From: Aureococcus anophagefferens | Taxonomy: Eukaryota > Sar > Pelagophyceae > Pelagomonadales > Pelagomonadaceae | Assembly (NCBI RefSeq): GCF_000186865.1 | Contig: NW_008705572.1 | Coordinates: 207,384 to 271,383, forward strand | Length of the DNA stretch: 64,000 nucleotides | Reading direction: 5' to 3' | Part shown: positions 10,215 to 19,380 of the stretch, in pieces | Numbering within the stretch: the stretch's first letter is position 1 | Layout: every line of letters starts with the position of its first letter | Translations under genes and position numbers: made by a program | The notes under the pieces: generated by a model | Seen by the model: the letters and a program-made list of their open reading frames with translations, nothing else | Databases searched by the model: none | Told to the model about the DNA's origin: nothing

Positions 10215-10649
10215 TCAACAGACGCGGGCGCAGTACCGATGAGCAGCGAGGGCGGCTTGGCGAAGGCTGTCGCTCTCCAGGGACCCCGCCAAAAAAGCCC
10301 CGGCCAGATTCTCGCCGGGGCAGCTAATTCCGTGCTCGTTCCGCGGCGCGACGCGCTCCGCCAGGCGAGGTTTCGGAGCGTGGCTCGCGCGCAGGCGGTC
10401 TCCGCGTCCGCGCCGGAGGCCGGGTCCGGTCCAGCGACGCCGCAGCCGGCGACTCGAGTCGAGGAGCGCCGCGATGGCGCCGCACTCGCACAGCGGCGCG
10501 ATCATCTCGCGGCCGACGGGGAAGAGCGTGTTGAGGTGGTCCAGCAGGCCGTCGCGGCGCTCGGTCAGCAGCCACTCGACGATGGCCTCGCGGTCCGGGT
10601 GCCGCGAAAACGCCCCGCCGCCGTCGGACTCAGGCTCGCCGTCGGACAC
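10215..10649 (-). CDS. Small hypothetical protein
   Basis: The first ~70 codons from ATG 10649 (MSDGEPESDGGGAF, then EWLLTERRDGLLDHLNTLFP and REMIAPLCECGAI) use the same GC3-biased codons as real genes here. After about 10440 codon use degrades, so an unrecognised intron or a different 3' end is likely and the given end is only the first stop in frame. Helical, with no family recognised. It is divergent from the coding-like segment that starts near 10669. Confidence 0.4.
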   Translation of the reverse strand: MSDGEPESDGGGAFSRHPDREAIVEWLLTERRDGLLDHLNTLFPVGREMIAPLCECGAIAALLDSSRRLRRRWTGPGLRRGRGDRLRASHAPKPRLAERVAPRNEHGISCPGENLAGAFLAGSLESDSLRQAALAAHRYCARVC

Positions 10650-10668
10650 ATCGTCGTCGCCGCCGTAG

Positions 10669-10890
10669 TCGGCCCGGGCCGCCGCCGTCGGGCTACGCCA
10701 ATGGCCATCTCGTCTACACGTTCATGGACGCGGAATCGTTCCCGCAGTTCGACTTCATCGCGCTCAAGTCCAAGCGGCGCGCGCTGGCGATCAGCGGCGT
10801 CGCCATCGATTCCGGCATGCGCGCGGACGCCGCCTTCGTCAAGCACTCGGGCGCCTACGCCTACGTCAACCCGGCGCGGGCCCTCCTCAC
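10669..10890 (+). CDS. Coding-like exon of unknown gene
   Basis: A segment with strongly biased codons reads SGYANGHLVYTFMDAE, then FDFIALKSKRRALAISG and KHSGAYAYVNPARALL, followed by a plausible GTAAAG donor at 10891. An acceptor-like GCCGTAG precedes it at 10668. It may be a middle exon or start at ATG 10724. I could not find convincing partner exons; the SAAL1-like gene starting at 11083 on the same strand could be a separate gene or its continuation. Confidence 0.35.
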
Positions 10891-11082
10891 GGTAAAGAAG
10901 CACAGCTCTCGAGAGTGTGACAACTCAGGCGTCAACTCCGAGCAAGTCGCCCACGCCCACCCACAGCGCCCGCCGCCCCCAAAACTCGCCGATCGATCAA
11001 CCAGAAGAATCCTCTGCCACAGCCGTCACAGGCTGGGCTCAGCTCCCGACGCCAGTCGTATCGACACACACGCGCGCGAACG

Positions 11083-12559
11083 ATGGCTTCCTACGCGGAC
11101 CACGGCCACGACCACGCCCACGAGGACGAGGACGACGAGTCCGGGTCGCTGCTCGAGCCCGTGGCCGTGCTGCGCCTGCTCCTGCAGTTCCTGTCCGCGG
11201 GCAGCGACAGCGGGGACCTGGAGGTGCGCGAGCGTGCGGGCGCGCTGCCCGCGTCGGAGTTTCGGGCGCTGCAACACGCCCAGATGAGGATTGTTGACTG
11301 TGTGTAAATTTTGTTGTAAAGGTACGTTCATCTGGGACCTGAGCGCCGAGGCGGAGCATTGCGCGCTGCTGGCGCGCCACCTCGGCGCCTTCGTGGAGCT
11401 GCTGTCGAGCGCGCGGACGCCGCCGCGGTTCCGCGAGCTCGCCGTGGGGACTTTGGCGAACGTCGCCGCGCACGAGGCCTGCGTGCTGAGCAACGAGAGC
11501 ATCAGGGAAATCGTCGCGGCGAGCTACGCCGAGGCCGCGGACCCGGGCCTGCTCACGGAGGCCGCGCGGTTGCTCCACGTCGCGGTGACGCGGCTCGCGT
11601 CGAGCCGCTACCGCGCGGCCGCCGACGGCGGCGCGCCCGGGCCGCCGACGGCGGCGTCGAACCTCGGCGACGCCTGGGCGGACACGGTGGCGAGCCTCAG
11701 CGGCAAGACGCTCTTCGTGCTGTGCAATTCCCTGGACGCGCCCCTCCTCGCGCGCGTCTTCGAGCTCTGCTCCGCCCGGGGCCGCGATTCGAGGTCGCTT
11801 CAACTTGAATTATTCCGCGCGCGATAAGTGCGTCGAGCGCGCGTCGAGCGATGATCGCTCGTCGAAACATGAGCCAAATCCCACGCTTCTGCAGGCTTCG
11901 CGGTCCGGTTCCTCGTCGACGCCGAGGGCCGCGGCGACGTCTTCGCGACGCACTGCGAGGGCGACGCCCTCCTCGACGCCGCCGTCGCGGCCCTGGGCGC
12001 GCCGGACACCGTCGAGTCGCTGAGCGGCGTCCTGGTCGACGGCGGCTCGTCCGGCCTCGACTCGGCGCTCCGCGTCGTCGAGCTCTGCAGCCTCCGCGAC
12101 GCGGAGCGCAGCCTCCACGGGTCCAAGGCCCACGGCGACGCGGCCATCCGCCGGCGCGCCCTCGACTGCCTCGCGCGCGTGCCCGGCGTCCGCGCGCCGG
12201 GGGGCTCCGCCGGCGCGCTCCGAAAAAAACGCGGACCCGCGAGACCCCCCTCGCGCAGGCGCGTGCTGAGCTCGGCGGAGCGGTCGGACACGGAGCGGCT
12301 CACGGCCGTCGTCGCGCTCGCGAACTTCGCGCCGACGCGCGCGGAGCTCCTCGCGGCGCCCGTCGCGGGCCTCGCGGACGCGATCCGCCGCGCGCTGGAC
12401 GCGGCGCTCGCGGACCTCGACGGGGAGACCGCGTCCGCCCACGCGGCCATCCACCTCTACGCGGCGCTCGCGCCGTCGGACGTCGCGCCCGCCGCGCGCG
12501 CCGCGTTCGAGCGGGCGAAGCGCGCGGGCCTCGACGTGCCCGACGCGCTCCTCGGCTAG
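11083..12559 (+). CDS. SAAL1-like armadillo/HEAT protein
   Basis: The spliced product is about 419 residues. After an acidic N-terminus (HDHAHEDEDDESG) comes the family-typical FIWDLSAEAEHCALL (animal SAAL1: WDxSxDExVALFL), then FRELAVGTLANVA (family: REICVGILGNMA), then LLTEAARLLHVAV (family: LLETSRLLL) and helical repeats to the TAG at 12557. Three introns are inferred: 11300-11321 (only 22 bp, or 81 bp with an upstream donor), 11784-11894 (GC donor) and 12175-12258 (family C introner with perfect TSD). Phases agree throughout. In animals SAAL1 is poorly characterised and linked to cell proliferation; its function in algae is unknown. Confidence 0.7.
12183..12258 (+). mobile_element. Introner element, family C, in SAAL1-like gene
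   Basis: 76 bp flanked by GCGCGTGC at 12175-12182 and again at 12259-12266, a perfect 8-bp TSD. It starts CCGGCGTCCGCG and ends CTCGCGCAG. The intron 12175-12258 has a GC donor (first bases of the TSD) and AG acceptor (end of the element), splitting codon 3 of an Ala (phase 2). Splicing reads CLARVLSSAE without interruption. Confidence 0.88.
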
Positions 12560-12668
12560 CGCGCGCTTTAACCTTCGGACTGTAGACCGGGGGGCAACAC
12601 CGTTCAAGCACCATGAGCTTGAAGTAGGAACGGAGGCCCGACGCCCCCCGAGCGCCGCCCACGCGGGC

Positions 12669-15086
12669 CTATGGGCCCAGGGAGTCGTTTAAGCGTTCCG
12701 GGGCGTCCTGATGACCGCGTTGGCGCGAGGGGCGTCGGGTGTGAGCTCGCCGAGCAGCCGCGAGAACGCGGCGCGCGCGCGGGGTCGATGGCGTCGAGGC
12801 GCATGGCGTCGACCTCGGCCTGGCAGCTCGGGCAGCGCCAGCCCGTGTCCGTGATGCCCGTGTCCGTGATGCCCGTGTCCGTGATGCGTCGAACAGCATC
12901 ACCCCGCCGATGGCCCTGGCACCGGTGACGACGACGTCCACCAAGCTCGCCGATCCCTCGAGCGTCGACGCGTAGACGACGGCGCCGATGGAGCCGACGA
13001 CGCCCGCGAAGGTGACGCGCGCGACGGCGAGCGCGCCCGCGCCGACGGCGTAGACCGCGCCCCCCTCGAGCGCGAGGCAGCCCGACAGCGTCGAGTCGCT
13101 CACGTCGATTTCCGCGGACACGTCGAGGGCGAGGCAGCCCCCGCGGAGCTGGGCCTTGGCGTCGGCGACGGTCGAGTTCGCGAGCCGCAATACCGACCGG
13201 CCGCCGACCCACGCGAATCCCGCGGAGACGCGCGCGCGCGCGCCGGAGCTCGCGACGCCGTCGAGCGTCGCGACGGCGTCGGCCCGGAGGAAGACGTCGC
13301 CGCCGCGCGCCGCGGCGTTGGCGTCGAAGGTCACGTTGGCCACCGTCGCCGCGACGCCGCCGCCGAGCGCGACCGCGCCGCCGTCCGCCGCGACGGACCG
13401 CGAGAGCGTCGCGGGGCCCCGCAACACGCAGTCCGTCGCGCAGTAGGCGACGCCGCCGATCGTCGCCGCGTTGCCGTCGCCGTCCTGTAATGCGTACGCC
13501 GTCTGGGCCGTCGCCGCCGCGTACAAGACCCCCCCGAAGAAGCCCGAGTTGTTCCGGAAGGCGCCGCCGGCCCACTCGAGGGACGCGTAGATCGACTCGG
13601 ACTCGTAGAACTCGATGTAGTCCGCCGTGAAGAAGACGCCGCCGAAGTGGCCGTAGTTGCGCTCGAAAACGCCGCCCGTGACGGCGACGGCGTCCTGCAC
13701 GTTGATCGCGCCGCCGAACGTCGCCGAGTTGCCGCGGAAGATGCCGCCGCTGACGTCGAGCGTGCCCTCGTAGATCATGGCGACGCCGCCGGACGCCGCC
13801 GAGTTGTTCTCGAAGGTCCCGCCCGTGATCGTCACCGCGCCGCCGCGCCGCGTCGTCAGCACCCCCCCGAGGACGGCCGCGCGGTTGTCCGCGAAGACGC
13901 CCCCGGCGATGGTCACCGTCGACCAGAGCATGCTATGAAGCACGCCGCTCGAGTCGGCCGCGTAGTTGCCCCGGAACGTGCCGCCGCGGACGGCGAAGTC
14001 GCAGTCCTCGACGAACGCGACGCCGCCGTAGTCCGTCACGCGGTTGTTCACGAAGGCGCCCGCGTCGATGGCGACCGCGCTGTCGTGGTTGCAGCGGATC
14101 GGCGCCTCGGGGCCGCAGCGCGTCACGACGGGCGCCGCGCCGGAGGCGTCGGCGGTGAAGGACAACGCGCCGCCGGCCATCCGGATCGCGGCGTCCATGC
14201 CGTCGAGCACGGAATGCCCCGTCACCTCGACGGATCCGGCGACGATGTAGATCGCCCCGCCGCTGTCGCCCGTTCGCTCGGCGTTGCGCGACGCGTTGGA
14301 GCCGGACCACGTCAGGGCGCCGCCGTCGACGTAGGCGACGCCGCCCTTGAACGCGGCCTCGTTGCCGTCGAGCGTCGCGCCGTCGAAGCGTGCCGTCGCG
14401 GCGTCGTAGAGCGCGAGCACGCCGCCCATGGACGCTTCGTTGTTCGCGAAGCGCCCGCCGCGGAGCTCGACGCGCGACGCGCCCGACGCGCGCGCGACGC
14501 CGCCTTCGCCCGCCGTCGGGTTCCCGCTCGCGTCGACGTTGTCCAGGAGCGCGGCGCCCCGCCCGGAGACGACCACGGGCGTCGTCTGCTTGCCCGTCAC
14601 GTTGAGGTTTTTCAGCGCCAGAGCGCCGCCGACGACGGAGAAGAGGCGGAGCGGGTCGTCGCAGCCGTCCGAGGCGCCGCAGGCGCCGCACGTCGCCGGG
14701 CAGCACGCGTCCATGGAGTCGCCGTAGTCGCCGTCGCCGCACCATTCGCTGTTGCCGGCGCACTTATGCCAGGGGAAGAAGCCGGGCTCGGCCCCGAGGC
14801 AGTCGTCGTCGTCGGCGCACGACGCGTCCGCGGTCGCGTTGCCGCAGCACGCGCCGGCGCCGCCGAGGAGGCGGCCGCCGCCGTCGATCGTCACGTTCTG
14901 CCCGTCGCGCACGACGAGCGTCTCCTCGAAGCAGCCGACGTCGCCCGTGAGCACGACGCGCACCGTGCCGTTGCCCTGGAGCGCCGCGGCCAGCGCCGAG
15001 GCGTTCGGCGCGTATGCGACGCGCTCCGGCGCCGCACCGGCGACGCACCAGGCCGCCAGGGCGGCGCGGAGCGGACGACCCATCAT
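12669..15086 (-). CDS. Secreted right-handed beta-helix protein (Pmp-like repeats)
   Basis: ATG at 15086 (MMGRPLRAALAAWCVAGAAP) gives a signal peptide. About residues 95-150 are Cys-rich (GACCGNATADASCADDDDC, then MDACCPATCGACG). The rest is built of short beta-helix repeats with GG-V and FxxN patterns: GGVFADNRAAVLGGV, GGTFENNSAASGGV, GGIFRGNSATFGGA. These resemble the polymorphic outer membrane protein/right-handed beta-helix class, here an extracellular or cell-wall protein. The 3' end is uncertain. The frame given runs into low-complexity RTRASRTRAS after a 15-bp tandem repeat. An alternative splice from about 12930 to the acceptor CTGCCAG near 12815, or the other frame (GWRCPSCQAEVDAM), gives a more gene-like tail. 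Confidence 0.75.
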   Translation of the reverse strand: MMGRPLRAALAAWCVAGAAPERVAYAPNASALAAALQGNGTVRVVLTGDVGCFEETLVVRDGQNVTIDGGGRLLGGAGACCGNATADASCADDDDCLGAEPGFFPWHKCAGNSEWCGDGDYGDSMDACCPATCGACGASDGCDDPLRLFSVVGGALALKNLNVTGKQTTPVVVSGRGAALLDNVDASGNPTAGEGGVARASGASRVELRGGRFANNEASMGGVLALYDAATARFDGATLDGNEAAFKGGVAYVDGGALTWSGSNASRNAERTGDSGGAIYIVAGSVEVTGHSVLDGMDAAIRMAGGALSFTADASGAAPVVTRCGPEAPIRCNHDSAVAIDAGAFVNNRVTDYGGVAFVEDCDFAVRGGTFRGNYAADSSGVLHSMLWSTVTIAGGVFADNRAAVLGGVLTTRRGGAVTITGGTFENNSAASGGVAMIYEGTLDVSGGIFRGNSATFGGAINVQDAVAVTGGVFERNYGHFGGVFFTADYIEFYESESIYASLEWAGGAFRNNSGFFGGVLYAAATAQTAYALQDGDGNAATIGGVAYCATDCVLRGPATLSRSVAADGGAVALGGGVAATVANVTFDANAAARGGDVFLRADAVATLDGVASSGARARVSAGFAWVGGRSVLRLANSTVADAKAQLRGGCLALDVSAEIDVSDSTLSGCLALEGGAVYAVGAGALAVARVTFAGVVGSIGAVVYASTLEGSASLVDVVVTGARAIGGVMLFDASRTRASRTRASRTRAGAARAARPRSTPCASTPSTPRARRVLAAARRAHTRRPSRQRGHQDAPERLNDSLGP
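12842..12886 (-). repeat. 15-bp tandem repeat x3
   Basis: CCCGTGTCCGTGATG occurs three times in tandem near the 3' end of the beta-helix gene. In one minus frame it encodes ITDTG repeats followed by a CPSCQ motif; in another, ASRTR repeats. Confidence 0.9.
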
Positions 15087-15317
15087 CACGGGCGCCTGCG
15101 TCTGGCGCGGGTCACGCTGCCCCGTCGAACGGGCTGCACAACTGCGTTCTTCACTCACTTCAAGCTTTGGGGGTGTTTACCTCCAACTTGAACTTTTTCT
15201 GCCACACAGAGGCCTCGCACCACACCTCGCGCGACGTCCGGAAAGCGCCGCTCACCGAGCAATACCATCGGTCGCCGCGCGCTCCTTGCCGTCGTTCTCT
15301 TTGCGCGCTGCGCCACC
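15087..15317. promoter_or_regulatory. Divergent promoter between beta-helix and FSH1-like genes
   Basis: 231 bp separating two divergent ATGs. It holds CACTTCAAGC (15155) and CCAACTTGAACTTTTTC (15183), an inverted pair of the TTCAAG/CTTGAA motif found in several other divergent promoters of this window, followed by CTGCCACACAG, which could be an acceptor. Confidence 0.45.
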
Positions 15318-16205
15318 ATGACGAGCTTCGTCGTCAAGGCCAAGGCCGGCGCCATCGTGCGCGAGGGCATCGAGCTCGACAGCACGCTCGTGACGACGCT
15401 GGCCACGGGCGCGCGCGTGACCGTCGAGGAGCGCGCGACGTCGAGCAAGAAGGCCGCGCGCTGCCGCGTCGTCGCCGAGGCCTGCGGGAGCGCGGGCTGG
15501 CTCAGCGAGAAGATGCTCGAGGCCGCGCCGGCGCCGAAAAAGCGAAAGCCGGTCGTCGCCGCGCTCCACGGCACGGCGGCCAACGGCGCCATCTTCAAGA
15601 TGCAGCTGAGCCCCTTCCTGCCCAAGCTCACCGAGATCGCCGACGTGCGCTTCGTCGACGGGCCCAAGGACATCGACCCGGAGAACCCGCAGGCGGCGAT
15701 GATGCGGCAGTTCTTCGGCGCGAAGCAGCGGCTGCGCGAGTTCGCCGAGGCCACCGTCGACGACCGGGGCTGGCGGACCTACGAGGGCCTCGAGGCGGGC
15801 CTCGCGGGCTGCGAGGCGGCGATCCTCGAGCAGTGCGACGGCAGGGCGCCCGACGCGCTGCTCTGCTTCTCGCAGGGCTCTAACTTCGGCACGATGCTCG
15901 CGGCCAAGGCGGAGCGCGCGGGGAAGCCCTACAAGGGCGTCGTGCTCCTCTGCGGCGCGCGGCCCGGGTGGACGGCGCAGTTCCCCGCCGGCACCTTCGA
16001 CCCGCCGCTCGAGACGCGCGCGCTCGTCGGGTCCGCGGAGAAGGACGCCGTCGTGGCCAACGGGCCCGAGGAACAGGCCAAGCTCTTCGCGGCGCCGGAG
16101 CGGTGCTCCCACGCCGAGGGCCACCGGCCGTTGCCGGGCAACCGGGACGCGTCCGCCGCGCTCCAGGCGACGATCGCCGACTTCCTGGCGCGCGTAACGA
16201 AGTAG
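15318..16205 (+). CDS. FSH1-family serine hydrolase with N-terminal SH3-like domain
   Basis: 295 residues, single exon. The N-terminal ~65 residues (FVVKAKAGAIVREGIELDS...) look like a bacterial-SH3-type beta domain. From about residue 73 comes the FSH1/OVCA2 hydrolase: ALHGTAANGAIFKMQ, then LCFSQGSNFG with the nucleophile serine, VLLCGARPGW, and AEGHRPLP with the likely catalytic His. Such enzymes are small cytosolic esterases of uncertain substrate. The SH3-like fusion is unusual. Stop at 16203-16205, 13 bp from the convergent bestrophin-like gene. Confidence 0.8.
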   Translation: MTSFVVKAKAGAIVREGIELDSTLVTTLATGARVTVEERATSSKKAARCRVVAEACGSAGWLSEKMLEAAPAPKKRKPVVAALHGTAANGAIFKMQLSPFLPKLTEIADVRFVDGPKDIDPENPQAAMMRQFFGAKQRLREFAEATVDDRGWRTYEGLEAGLAGCEAAILEQCDGRAPDALLCFSQGSNFGTMLAAKAERAGKPYKGVVLLCGARPGWTAQFPAGTFDPPLETRALVGSAEKDAVVANGPEEQAKLFAAPERCSHAEGHRPLPGNRDASAALQATIADFLARVTK

Positions 16206-16218
16206 GCATGGATGTTTC

Positions 16219-18087
16219 TTATGCGAATGGCCTCGACGCGGTCCAGGTCGGCGCAGAGGGCGTCGCAATGCCGTCCGCCTTCTTCTTCCAGGCCTGCATC
16301 TCGTACATTTTCCGCAGCCCCTCGACCTGCTCGCGCTCGTCCGCGGGCAGCGACTCGATGGCCGACGCGTCGAGGTCGAGCATCTTCGCCACGTAGGGCC
16401 GGTCCTCTTCCTGCAGCTCCTCGAAGAGCGGCAGGGAGAAGTCGACGCCGCCGTCCTCCGTCGGCTTGTCCGAGGGCTTGCCGTTGAGGTGCTCTCCCTC
16501 CTTCGGCGGCGCCGCCGCCGCCTCCGGCGCCGAAGTCGCGACGGGGTCCACCGCCGCCGGCGCCGAAGTCGCGTCGGGCTCGGGCGCGGGCTCCGCCCCC
16601 TGGAAGGGGCCGAAGCCCTCTCGGGGCGCGAAGCCCGGGTAGAGGGGCGGGTCGGCCTGCACCTCCTTCGCCGCCTTGAAGGGGTCGAAGTCCTCTCGCG
16701 GCGTGAAGCCCGGGTAGAGGGGCGGGTCGTAGACGGGCCGCGCGACCTCGGGCGCGTCCTTGTCGCCGCCGACGCCCGGCGACGACGTGTAGAGCGGCTC
16801 GTACATCTCGTCCTTGTCGTCGGATACCCGCTGGTAGTCCCGCAGCGTGTCGAAGCTCGCGCGGATGCTCGCGAGGTCCGCGGCGATGACCGCGCAGTAG
16901 CGGTTCAGCGGGAGCATGTTCGGCCGGTCGTCGTGGAGCCCGAAGGGCTCCTCGATGAGGTGCGAGATCTCCTCCGTCGCGAGCAACGTCCAGCTCACGA
17001 GGCCCGTCACCACGGGCACGGCGTAGATCGGCAGGCACGTCACGAGCACGAGGGGCATGGAGAACGTCCACAGGGACGCGAGCCGCGACGTGTGCCGCGA
17101 GTACGACAAAGGCACGGGCGTGCCCGCGATGGCCTCGGCCTCGCCCACGCAGCCCATGAGCTTGTGCAGCAGCTCGCCCTCGAGCTGCCACCAGAGCAGG
17201 TGCTTCGCTGATTGCTCGTTCGAATCGGCCTTGACGCGGTTCAGCAGCGCCGACATCGCCAGCGTGCAGCCCACGGGCAGGTTGTCCGTCGCGTCGAGAA
17301 ACTCGCGCTCGCGGTTGTTGAGCATGGTCAGCGCGGCGATGTCGCGCTCGCCCCGCAGGTGCTGCTTGAGGCACTCCGGGTACGCCTCGAGCCAGCGGAA
17401 GTAGGCGTCGAGCGTCTCGTCCGACGGGTCGTCGAGGTAGATGAGCGCCCGGCCGAAGCTCCGGATCTTGTGGATGACCGTGGCCCAGATCTCGCGGCCG
17501 TGCCAGAACCGCGTGCAGGCCTGGGACGTGCGGAACGCGAGGAGGATGCCGAGGATGCCGCCGGAGAGGTCGAAGGGCGTCTTCAGGGACGCGAGCGGGA
17601 GCGCCCTCGGGTAGAGCGTGTAGGCGCCGGCGACGGCGCAGCTCCACAGGATGTTGAAGCTCACGTGGCCCCGCACGCGCTTGAGGATCAGCGACCGCCG
17701 CATCGACAGCACGTGGCGCCACCAGTCGCCCGAGCTGTAGCGCAGCGGCGTCGACAACGTGAAGCCGTCGTCGCTGTACTTGCCGAGGCGGTCGAGGCTG
17801 CCGAGGTAGTCCGTGCGCCACTTGGGCAGGGGCTCCTCCGCGGCCGGCGCGGGCATCGGCGCCTCGGCGGTCACGGCGAAGCTGCCGAACTCCTTCTCGT
17901 CATCGCAGTTCACCTCGCAGTCGTCCGGCGTCTCGACCTTGCGACGCCACGGGAGTCGTTTGCTGACTCGCGCGCGGGCGCGGCCGGCGGCTTCCGCGCG
18001 GGCGGCTAAGCGCGGGCGCAGGCCGCCCGGGAGCGCGATGGCGCCGGCGGAGGCCGCGACGCACAGGATGGAGAAGAACTGTCTCAT
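16219..18087 (-). CDS. Bestrophin-like anion channel
   Basis: 622 residues from ATG 18087 (MRQFFSILCVAASAGAIALP, signal-like and possibly part of a plastid or ER presequence). The bestrophin/RFP-TM region spans about residues 90-390: SLILKRVRGHVSFNILWSC, GGILGILLAFRTSQACTRFW, WQLEGELLHKLM, and the family motif LIEEPFGLHDDRPNMLPL (bestrophin: IxNPFGxDD..LPL). The family forms pentameric Cl-/HCO3- channels; algal relatives sit in thylakoids. The long C-terminal tail (~200 residues) has two copies of DPPLYPGFxPREdFxPF and TSAP repeats, which look like short linear interaction motifs. Confidence 0.82.
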   Translation of the reverse strand: MRQFFSILCVAASAGAIALPGGLRPRLAARAEAAGRARARVSKRLPWRRKVETPDDCEVNCDDEKEFGSFAVTAEAPMPAPAAEEPLPKWRTDYLGSLDRLGKYSDDGFTLSTPLRYSSGDWWRHVLSMRRSLILKRVRGHVSFNILWSCAVAGAYTLYPRALPLASLKTPFDLSGGILGILLAFRTSQACTRFWHGREIWATVIHKIRSFGRALIYLDDPSDETLDAYFRWLEAYPECLKQHLRGERDIAALTMLNNREREFLDATDNLPVGCTLAMSALLNRVKADSNEQSAKHLLWWQLEGELLHKLMGCVGEAEAIAGTPVPLSYSRHTSRLASLWTFSMPLVLVTCLPIYAVPVVTGLVSWTLLATEEISHLIEEPFGLHDDRPNMLPLNRYCAVIAADLASIRASFDTLRDYQRVSDDKDEMYEPLYTSSPGVGGDKDAPEVARPVYDPPLYPGFTPREDFDPFKAAKEVQADPPLYPGFAPREGFGPFQGAEPAPEPDATSAPAAVDPVATSAPEAAAAPPKEGEHLNGKPSDKPTEDGGVDFSLPLFEELQEEDRPYVAKMLDLDASAIESLPADEREQVEGLRKMYEMQAWKKKADGIATPSAPTWTASRPFA

Positions 18088-18232
18088 GCTCAACAGCGAA
18101 GAACTGCCTCCATGCTTCAGGGTCGTCAGGGCACGCCTTCTTCAACCAGGGGGCAAACATGGCAAACAAGGGCGTTTGCCGCTACGCTTGGGCATATGGG
18201 CCGCCCTTTAGAGCCCAAAAGCCCTCGATAAT

Positions 18233-18268
18233 CCAGCCTAAACGAGTCATCCAGCCTAAACGAGTCAT
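18233..18268 (+). repeat. 18-bp direct repeat before cupin gene
   Basis: CCAGCCTAAACGAGTCAT occurs twice head to tail, ending at the preferred start codon 18267. Confidence 0.85.
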
Positions 18269-19370
18269 GCGACGACCGCTACTCGTCGCCGCAACGGTCG
18301 CGACGATCTATGTCGCCGTGTCCATGGGCCCCGCCGACACATTAACAAAAAACCTCCAAAACTGGCGCGAGCTGCGCTTCGTGCACGCCCTGTGCTGGAG
18401 CCACCTCCTGGGCGTCGCCTGCGACTGGTGCCTCGCCGAGGCCGCGCGCCTGAACGCCGTCCCGCGGCCGCGCCGCGCCGCGCGGCCCGTCGCGGAGGCG
18501 ACGCTGGACCTTTTCGACAAGCGCGCGCCGTTCGTCGTCCGCGGCGCGCTCCGGGGGCCGGCCTGGACCGCGGCGTCGCTCGCGGCCATGCCCGGCGCGA
18601 ACGCGACGACCTACAGCTTCCAGTGCGCGGCGAACGTTTCGGAGCGGCTGCGCGCGGGGTCGTTCGACGGCTACGGCTGCGCGCTGGACCTGCCGCTCGC
18701 CGAGGGCCTCCGGCGCGGCTTCTACGTGCGGCAGAACAACCGGCTCCTGCGCGACTTCCCCGCGCTGGCCGACGCCGCGGGCCTGGACGAACCCTTCCTC
18801 GCCTCGCTGCGCGAGGGCAAGTTCTCGCTCCGGGGCGTCTTCATGGGCGAATGGGACGGCCGCGCGGACGCGGCCCCGAGCCGCGGCTCGAGCCTCCACA
18901 GCGACCTGAGCGCCAACTGGTACGCCCAGCTCGGCGGCCGCAAGACGTGGACGTTGGTCGATCCGACGGAGAGCGCGCGGCTCCTGCCGTGCTTCGACGA
19001 GCGACCCGGCGTGCCCGCTCTGTTCTCGGGCCTCGGCTACGGCGCGGACGCGCCGCCGTCGGCGACGCCCCTGGCCGACGTGGACCGGTTGGTCGTCACG
19101 CTGGACGTCGGGGATCTGCTCTACGTGCCGAGCTGGTGGTGGCACCAGATCGAGAACCTTCCGGGCTTCAACGCCGCCGTGGCTTTGCGCGGCCCGCGGT
19201 CCGTCGTCGCCGCGCTGCGACCCTCGGCGCCGGCCTTCTTCGCCACCGTCGGGTCTCTGCCCGACATCGCCGTCCAGACGCGGAACTTGCTCGCGACGCG
19301 CCTCGGCCTCCGGACCGGCTCCTTCGAGGACGCGTTCCTCAAGGACGCGGCGTCTCGTAGGGAGCTCTAG
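18267..19370 (+). CDS. Cupin/JmjC-like (Cupin_8) protein with N-terminal membrane anchor
   Basis: 367 residues from ATG 18267, which puts a hydrophobic segment (PLLVAATVATIYVAVSM) at the N-terminus; ATG 18159 is also in frame but adds a stretch encoded partly by the 18-bp repeat. The cupin core has LHSDLSANWYAQLGGRKTWTLVDP (HxD metal ligands and the YAQLxGxKxW strand) and GDLLYVPSWWWHQIENL (distal His). This matches FIH/JMJD5-type 2-oxoglutarate and iron oxygenases that hydroxylate proteins. An early FDKRAPFVVRGAL fits the domain start. Likely in the ER/secretory system given the anchor. Single exon. Confidence 0.8.
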   Translation: MRRPLLVAATVATIYVAVSMGPADTLTKNLQNWRELRFVHALCWSHLLGVACDWCLAEAARLNAVPRPRRAARPVAEATLDLFDKRAPFVVRGALRGPAWTAASLAAMPGANATTYSFQCAANVSERLRAGSFDGYGCALDLPLAEGLRRGFYVRQNNRLLRDFPALADAAGLDEPFLASLREGKFSLRGVFMGEWDGRADAAPSRGSSLHSDLSANWYAQLGGRKTWTLVDPTESARLLPCFDERPGVPALFSGLGYGADAPPSATPLADVDRLVVTLDVGDLLYVPSWWWHQIENLPGFNAAVALRGPRSVVAALRPSAPAFFATVGSLPDIAVQTRNLLATRLGLRTGSFEDAFLKDAASRREL

Positions 19371-19380
19371 TAAAGTTTTA

